Assembly: GCF_027474825.1 (NCBI RefSeq)
Contig: NZ_CP107030.1
Span: 4,158,001 to 4,222,000 of the forward strand
Reading direction: 5' to 3'
Source: Maribacter halichondriae
GTDB lineage: Bacteria; Bacteroidota; Bacteroidia; Flavobacteriales; Flavobacteriaceae
DNA length: 64,000 nt
In this document: positions 60,517 to 64,000 of the stretch, piece after piece
Layout: each line of letters starts with the position of its first letter
Numbering within the stretch: position 1 is the stretch's first letter
Position numbers and translations under genes: made by a program
The notes under the pieces: generated by a model
The model's database searches: none
Seen by the model: the letters and a program-made list of their open reading frames with translations, nothing else
Told to the model about the DNA's origin: nothing

Positions 60517-62184
60517 ATGACCGATATTGATATCGCACGTAAAGCAGCGCTCCGACCCATCGCACAAATCGCTGAAAAATTAGGACTTCCAGAAGATTCC
60601 ATAGAACCATATGGAAGGTACAAGGCTAAGATTCCCTTGAAATTTATAGATGCTACCAAAGTTGCGCAATCTAACCTCATTCTCGTTTCCGCAATATCCC
60701 CTACTCCTGCAGGTGAAGGCAAAACAACGCTGTCCATCGGATTGACAGAGGGATTGAATCGTTTGGGTAAAAAAGCTACCGTTGTGCTGCGGGAACCTTC
60801 TTTAGGGCCTGTTTTTGGTATAAAAGGAGGTGCAACTGGTGGGGGTTATTCACAAGTACTTCCCATGGAGGACATCAACCTTCATTTTACTGGGGATTTT
60901 GCGGCCATTGAGAAGGCACACAATTTGTTATCGGCGATAATCGATAATAACATACAAAGCAAAACTACTTCTTTGAATCTTGACCCCAGAACCATTTCAT
61001 GGAAACGGGTCATCGACATGAACGACCGTTCGCTACGTCAAGTCATCGTTGGCTTGGGAGGTACAGGTTCAGGTATTCCAAGAGAAACTGGATTCGATAT
61101 CACTGCGGCCTCTGAAATCATGGCGATTCTTTGTTTGGCCAATGATCTGATGGATTTAAAAAAACGCCTAGGCAACATTTTCATTGGATACACTTTTGAC
61201 AAAACTCCGATTTATGCCCGAGATTTAAAAGCCGAAGGCGCGAAGACCGCTTTGTTGAAGGATGCCATACAACCCAATTTGGTACAGACCATAGAAGGAA
61301 ACCCCGCAATCATTCATGGTGGGCCTTTTGCCAATATCGCACAGGGTACCAATTCGGTCATTGCGACCCGAATGGGGATGACTTTTTCCGATTATACCAT
61401 TACCGAAGCCGGATTCGGTTTTGACCTAGGTGCGGAAAAGTTTTTCGATATCAAATGCCAAAGTGCGGGATTATCACCCAAAGCAGTTGTGTTGACAACT
61501 ACCATACGTGCTTTGAAGTACCATGGCGGGGCAAAATTAGACGAACTCACTATTGAAAATTTGGAAGCTTTGGAGAAGGGAATTCCCAATCTGGAAAAGC
61601 ACATCGAGAATATCAAGCAATTCAATGTCAAGCCCATCATCGCCATCAACCGTTTTGTATCCGACTCCGATGCTGAAATCGAATTGATATGGGAAACTGC
61701 CAAACGTTTAGGCATTCAAGTGGCTTTAGCGGATGTTTGGGCAAAAGGTGGTGAAGGTGCTCTGGAACTTGCCAAAAAAGTAGTGGAAATTGCAGAAGCT
61801 TGTAACCAACAATTTAAACCCATGTACCCATGGGAAATGTCCGTAAAGGATAAAATCAAAACCATCGCCACTAAAATATACGGCGCTGAACATGTAGATT
61901 ATGCCAGTCAGGCCTTACGAGATTTAAGAACCATTCATGATTTAGGCTTGAATGAATTGCCCATATGCATTGCGAAGACTCAAAAATCTCTCTCGGACAA
62001 CCCGAAACTATTGGGTAGACCGAAGAACTTTATCATTACGGTTCGGAATATTGAGATTGCTGCTGGGGCGGGATTTTTAATTCCTATTACGGGGAATATT
62101 ATGCGTATGCCGGGGCTTCCTCCAAAACCTGCTTCTGAGCATATTGATATTGATGAACAAGGGAATATTACAGGGCTTTTCTAG
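60517..62184 (+). CDS. fhs: formate-tetrahydrofolate ligase
   Basis: 555 residues, full length. The ATP site is the P-loop PTPAGEGKTTLSIGL (residues 62-76). 'VVLREPSLGPVFGIKGGATGGGYSQVLPMEDINLHFTGDFAAI' and the terminal 'MPGLPPKPASEHIDIDEQGNITGLF' are signature sequences. It makes 10-formyl-THF from formate, ATP and THF in one-carbon metabolism. It lies 22 bp after the desaturase gene and is convergent with glmM (6 bp gap). Confidence 0.97.
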   Translation: MTDIDIARKAALRPIAQIAEKLGLPEDSIEPYGRYKAKIPLKFIDATKVAQSNLILVSAISPTPAGEGKTTLSIGLTEGLNRLGKKATVVLREPSLGPVFGIKGGATGGGYSQVLPMEDINLHFTGDFAAIEKAHNLLSAIIDNNIQSKTTSLNLDPRTISWKRVIDMNDRSLRQVIVGLGGTGSGIPRETGFDITAASEIMAILCLANDLMDLKKRLGNIFIGYTFDKTPIYARDLKAEGAKTALLKDAIQPNLVQTIEGNPAIIHGGPFANIAQGTNSVIATRMGMTFSDYTITEAGFGFDLGAEKFFDIKCQSAGLSPKAVVLTTTIRALKYHGGAKLDELTIENLEALEKGIPNLEKHIENIKQFNVKPIIAINRFVSDSDAEIELIWETAKRLGIQVALADVWAKGGEGALELAKKVVEIAEACNQQFKPMYPWEMSVKDKIKTIATKIYGAEHVDYASQALRDLRTIHDLGLNELPICIAKTQKSLSDNPKLLGRPKNFIITVRNIEIAAGAGFLIPITGNIMRMPGLPPKPASEHIDIDEQGNITGLF

Positions 62185-62190
62185 TGGGTT

Positions 62191-63578
62191 CTATAGACCC
62201 GCAACAGTTTTTATTTCTCCAATAATACGATCTGCAAGTCCGTCTGCCACTGATTGGCTTTTTGCTTCTGTATAAATACGAATAATAGGTTCGGTATTCG
62301 ATTTGCGAAGGTGTACCCAGTTTTCCGGGAAATCGATTTTTACGCCGTCGATAGTGGAAATATCTTCGTTTTGGTATTTTTCGGCCATAGCTTTAAGAAT
62401 TCCATCTACATCCAAACCAGGAGTCAATTGAATTTTCTTTTTGCTCATAAAATACGAAGGGTAGCTAGCCCGAAGTTCGGCTACGGTACCTCCTTTTTCG
62501 GCCATCAACATTAAGAACAAAGCCGTGCCGACTAAAGAATCACGACCGTAATGACTTTCAGGGTAAATGATGCCCCCGTTACCTTCGCCACCGATTATGG
62601 CATTTGTGGCTTTCATTGTAGTGACCACGTTTACTTCGCCCACCGCAGCGGCTTCATAAGTACCTCCGTGCTTTTCAGTAATATCTCGCAATGCTCTTGA
62701 AGACGATAAATTTGAAACGGTGCTACCTTTGGTCTTTCCCAAAACATAATCTGCACAGGCGACCAAGGTATATTCCTCGCCAAACATCTCGCCGTCATTG
62801 CTGATAAAGGCCAAGCGATCTACATCGGGATCTACAACGATACCGAAATCGGCATTTTCTTTAACCACTAGTTCACAAATATCTCCCAAGTGTTCTTTCA
62901 ACGGTTCAGGGTTATGAGGAAAATGTCCCGTTGGATCACAATACAGTTTTACGACTTCTACGCCTAAGGCCTCCAAAAGCTTGGGTATGGCAATTCCCCC
63001 TGTTGAATTCACCCCGTCCACAACCACTTTAAATTTGGCCTTTCGAATGGTATCCGCATCGACCAAGGACAGATTCAAAACTTCATCGATGTGAATGTCG
63101 ATGTAAGCATCGTTTTTGGTAATACTTCCTAAATCATCGACTTCCGCGAAAGTGAAGTCTTCTTTTTCGGCAATCTCTAAAATCAATGCTCCTTCTGCCG
63201 CATTTAAAAACTCCCCTTTTCGTTCAGCAATTTCAACGCGTTCCATTGTTTGGGGTTATGGCTTGCGGTCAAAATGATACCGCCATCGGCATTCTCCAAC
63301 GGAACCGCAATTTCAACAGTTGGTGTCGTCGAAAGATCTAGGTCGATGACATCGATGCCTAATCCGACCAAAGTTGAGACTACGAGATTTTGTATCATTT
63401 CACCAGAGAGGCGGGCATCACGCCCGATGACCACTTTCAAATCGTTTTTGTTTGAATACTCCTTCAACCAGTTACCATAGGCGGCCGCAAATTTCACGGC
63501 ATCTATGGGGGTCAGGTTATCCCCTGGTTTCCCTCCAATGGTTCCGCGTATTCCTGAAATCGATTTGATTAGTGTCAT
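62191..63578 (-). pseudogene. glmM: phosphoglucosamine mutase with a -1 frameshift
   Basis: The first frame (MTLIKSISGIRGTIGG...) covers the N-domain with the active-site serine loop LTASHNPKQWNALKLL, then ends early at 63204. The next frame begins KGEFLNAAEGALILEIAEK and runs through metal loop 'VVDPDVDRLAF', sugar loop 'GGEGNGGIIYPE' and the phosphate loop 'LRKSNTEPIIRIYTEA'. One added base at 63213-63220 (C4T4 on the plus strand) joins them into a 462-residue enzyme of normal length. GlmM isomerises glucosamine-6-P to glucosamine-1-P for peptidoglycan and LPS, so loss should be lethal; a sequence error is the likely cause. Confidence 0.9.
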
Positions 63579-63597
63579 AAGTCTTGAAAAGTTTTTG

Positions 63598-63605
63598 CAA
63601 ATATA
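63598..63605 (-). promoter_or_regulatory. -7 box for glmM
   Basis: The minus strand reads TATATTTG (TAnnTTTG), 19 bases before the start codon at 63578. Confidence 0.5.
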
Positions 63606-63645
63606 AACGGTTGCAGTATAAACCTATTGCGCTTCTTTGTAAATT

Positions 63646-64000
63646 ATGCCGATGAATTTTTTGGCACATATTTATCTATCCTTCGGGGATGATGAAATTA
63701 CCTTGGGAAACTTTATAGCCGATAGTATTCGGGGCAACAAGTTCAAGCATCTTCCGGCTAGGGTTCAGCAAGGTATTGTTTTGCATCGCGATATTGATAC
63801 CTATACCGATGCGCACTACATCCCTAAAATAAGCAGCAAACGTCTACATAAAAACTACAGTCATTATAGTAGGGTCATCGTTGATATTTTTTACGACCAT
63901 TTTTTGGCCAAAAACTGGAACTCCTATTCCGATACACCTTTGGATGTGTTCGTAGAGCACTTCTATGATTTATTAGAGGACAACTACGAAATACTACCAG
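63646..64000 (+). CDS. acyl carrier protein phosphodiesterase (3' partial)
   Basis: Starts at the ATG 63646 (a second ATG follows two codons on) and is open to the end of the window, 118 codons. 'FLAHIYLSFGDDEITLGNFIADSIRGNKFKHLPARVQQGIVLHRDIDTYTDAH' and 'RVIVDIFYDHFLAKNW' match the AcpH/DUF479 family, with HRxID and DxFYDHFLA metal-binding motifs. It removes 4'-phosphopantetheine from ACP. The C-terminus lies outside the window. Confidence 0.9.
   Translation, partial: MPMNFLAHIYLSFGDDEITLGNFIADSIRGNKFKHLPARVQQGIVLHRDIDTYTDAHYIPKISSKRLHKNYSHYSRVIVDIFYDHFLAKNWNSYSDTPLDVFVEHFYDLLEDNYEILP

Overview
The window looks like chromosomal DNA from a marine-type member of the Bacteroidota, most likely family Flavobacteriaceae. 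The evidence is an AT-rich sequence, repeated -7 boxes of the form TAnnTTTG in front of genes on both strands, very weak Shine-Dalgarno signals, many short-signal lipoproteins (lipobox ending in C), and family-typical genes such as a fused E1 alpha/beta dehydrogenase, SatD + DUF3307, a DUF4251 protein and an Ig-like domain lipoprotein. No rRNA, tRNA, CRISPR array, prophage or classical insertion sequence was recognised.

Layout. 1-6 kb: the end of a cytochrome c/HEAT protein, a cold-shock gene, small secreted proteins, and a minus-strand run of a broken propeller gene, an Ig-like lipoprotein and a secreted PCMT. 6.7-16 kb: outer-membrane and secreted proteins, an S41-type protease, a TetR regulator with a carboxymuconolactone decarboxylase-like gene and matching operator palindromes, and a TlpA / propeller lipoprotein / 3-keto-disaccharide hydrolase operon. 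16-20 kb: a hibernation factor, a paralogous pair of small secreted proteins, YceI, a 163-bp nested inverted repeat, and TerC. 19.7-26.3 kb: a minus-strand biosynthetic operon (FAD oxidoreductase, methyltransferase, type III polyketide synthase, SDR, FabZ-like dehydratase, ketosynthase, ACP, membrane protein). A GIY-YIG nuclease cassette bounded by 26-bp terminal inverted repeats is inserted in it. 26-36 kb: OmpA and lipocalin, fused ketoacid dehydrogenase E1, a 2OG-Fe(II) oxygenase, an outer-membrane protein, SUI1, a nucleoside phosphorylase, a cytosolic substrate-binding-like protein and uracil-DNA glycosylase. 36-42 kb: SatD-DUF3307 behind four 29-bp palindromic tandem repeats, a TPR-type lipoprotein and MutS2. 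42-47 kb: a cholesterol-dependent-cytolysin-like lipoprotein divergent from a TPR/HTH regulator, with an operator-like palindrome between them. 47-64 kb: paired alpha/beta hydrolases, a dicarboxylate symporter, chorismate synthase, a large FAD/Fe-S oxidoreductase, a DUF4369-TlpA protein, a propeller lipoprotein, a rhomboid protease divergent from an LpxL-type acyltransferase, a sterol-desaturase-like enzyme, formate-THF ligase, GlmM and the start of an ACP phosphodiesterase gene.

Eight genes are broken by a single base, mostly in or beside short homopolymer runs, including the probably essential glmM. Joining the two frames in each case gives a full-length family member. This pattern points to indel errors in the sequence rather than eight true pseudogenes, although the DNA alone cannot prove it. 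The most unusual items are the GIY-YIG inverted-repeat cassette fused in frame to a dehydratase, the 29-bp palindromic array before satD, the nested long inverted repeat after yceI, and the CDC-like pore-former whose usual C-terminal domain is replaced.
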